39,448 nucleotides of DNA from the NCBI GenBank assembly GCA_013695595.1, contig JACDAE010000078.1:1-39448 (forward strand). The letters are read 5' to 3'. Positions within the stretch are counted from its first letter, which is position 1; every line of letters starts with the position of its first letter. Positions 38,400 through 39,448 of the stretch are shown one piece after another. Origin of the DNA: Ktedonobacteraceae bacterium (GTDB lineage Bacteria > Chloroflexota > Ktedonobacteria > Ktedonobacterales > Ktedonobacteraceae). Both the position numbers and the translations under genes were made by a program. The notes beneath the pieces are model-generated. The model ran no database searches and was not told where the DNA came from. It saw only the letters and a list, made by a program, of their open reading frames with translations.

Positions 38400-39448
38400 T
38401 ACCCCCTCACCGTATAATATAGAACAATCAGTACGACACCAATCATAATTGCCAGAGCATAATTTCGCATATAACCGGTTTGTAAACGGCGTAATCCTGT
38501 GCTACTACCCCGGAAAATTAAAGCGATACCACGCGACGCACCGTCAAGCGTAAAGCTTTCGACAGCACGCGTCGCACCTCGACTCAATGCCAGGATAGGA
38601 CGAATGAGAACAAGCGTAAGCGCTTCATCAACGTAATACTTATGGAGTACTAATTGATAGAATGGATTACGGCTTTCTTTATATTGGAAGCCACGCCCAT
38701 ATAGACGCCAGGCCAACAAGATACCCGCAATGGCAAGCACAAGGCTCAATCCAGTTGAGACCCAGCTCAGGCCAATAGATGCGTCTGGCACCTTTACAGC
38801 GCTGAAACCCTGAACAGGTGCCAGGAAGCTCGCCAATGGATGCCATTTCGAGGCACCAAAAAGTGCCAGCGAGCCAACAAATCCACCAACGATCGAGAGG
38901 ATGCCCAGAATAATCAATGGGACAGTCATTACGCGTGGAGCTTCATGAATATCATTGTAGTGCACAACACCTGAATGATGTCCGCCGCCAGCAGGTTCTT
39001 CATCCTGCTCTTCATGAGTCTGAGCCGTCGCAGTCGCACCACGATATGTTCCCATAAAGATGCCAAAGAAGAGACGGAACATATAGAATGCGGTGAGTGC
39101 GACCGTTAACAACCCGACAATCCACAGAATGTAAACGAGAGGATTGCCGGTACTCTGTGCATAGGCCAGCACGGAACCAAGAATTTCGTCTTTACTCCAG
39201 AAGCCTGCAAAGGGGAATATCCCACTGATTGCCAGAGTCGCGATCAGAAATGTCCAGAAGGTTATCGGCAACCGGGAGCGTAAGCCGCCCATTTTACGCA
39301 TGTCCTGCTCACCCGCAAGCGAGTGAATCACGGCTCCCGCGCCCAGGAAGAGCAACGCTTTAAAGTATGCATGAGTGGTTAGATGCAAGATACCAGATGT
39401 ATAATTATGCACGCCCTCACCCATGAACATGTAGCCAAGCTGGCTGAT
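38399..39448 (-). CDS. nuoL: NADH-quinone oxidoreductase subunit L (partial; N-terminus beyond window)
   Basis: LTTHAYFKALLFLGAGAVIHSLAGEQDMRKMGGLRSRLPITFWTFLIATLAISGIFPFAGFWSKDEIL; frame open to window end. Confidence 0.95.
   Translation of the reverse strand: MSQLGYMFMGEGVHNYTSGILHLTTHAYFKALLFLGAGAVIHSLAGEQDMRKMGGLRSRLPITFWTFLIATLAISGIFPFAGFWSKDEILGSVLAYAQSTGNPLVYILWIVGLLTVALTAFYMFRLFFGIFMGTYRGATATAQTHEEQDEEPAGGGHHSGVVHYNDIHEAPRVMTVPLIILGILSIVGGFVGSLALFGASKWHPLASFLAPVQGFSAVKVPDASIGLSWVSTGLSLVLAIAGILLAWRLYGRGFQYKESRNPFYQLVLHKYYVDEALTLVLIRPILALSRGATRAVESFTLDGASRGIALIFRGSSTGLRRLQTGYMRNYALAIMIGVVLIVLYYTVRG

Noticed and set aside
1-39448. CRISPR arrays, transposases/IS elements, tRNA or rRNA genes
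   Set aside because: No regularly spaced repeat array, no transposase/integrase motifs and no tRNA/rRNA signatures seen by eye; tRNAscan-SE and an IS search would be needed to exclude them fully.

Overview
A 39.4 kb window from a bacterial chromosome. The gene content (HspR-type heat-shock operon, grouped nuoL-M-N, large STAND-like ATPases, TipA-type MerR) suggests a Chloroflexota/Ktedonobacteria-like genome, but this is inference and no phylogeny was run. Housekeeping blocks are grpE-dnaJ-hspR, a site-2 protease/HD/scpA run, parA-parB, ychF and the 3' part of a nuo operon (nuoL partial, nuoM, nuoN). Accessory genes include GH3, MBL-fold, NarL-type regulator, DinB, M20 peptidase, CoA-transferase, TSUP and MFS transporters, TerC, MerR/TipA-like, P450, PadR, Nudix and nucleotidyltransferase. 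The most interesting locus is 17657-25290. It holds a 1651-aa protein with no evident signal peptide, which combines Ca-type propeller repeats, HEAT-like helices, a beta-sandwich and an Orc/STAND-like ATPase. A second P-loop ATPase gene is divergent from it, followed by a histidine-phosphatase gene. All three genes have the same 18-bp direct-repeat element (TGGCACA-N4-TGGCACA, 11-bp period) upstream, so they look like a small co-regulated NTPase system. Other regulatory structures readable from the sequence are a HAIR-like HspR operator on a near-perfect sigma-A promoter before grpE, a MerR-type 19-bp-spacer promoter with a palindromic operator, a 47-bp tandem duplication ahead of a DinB gene, a 21-bp perfect inverted repeat, and a 20-bp perfect palindrome upstream of parA. 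No rRNA, tRNA, CRISPR array or transposase was recognised.
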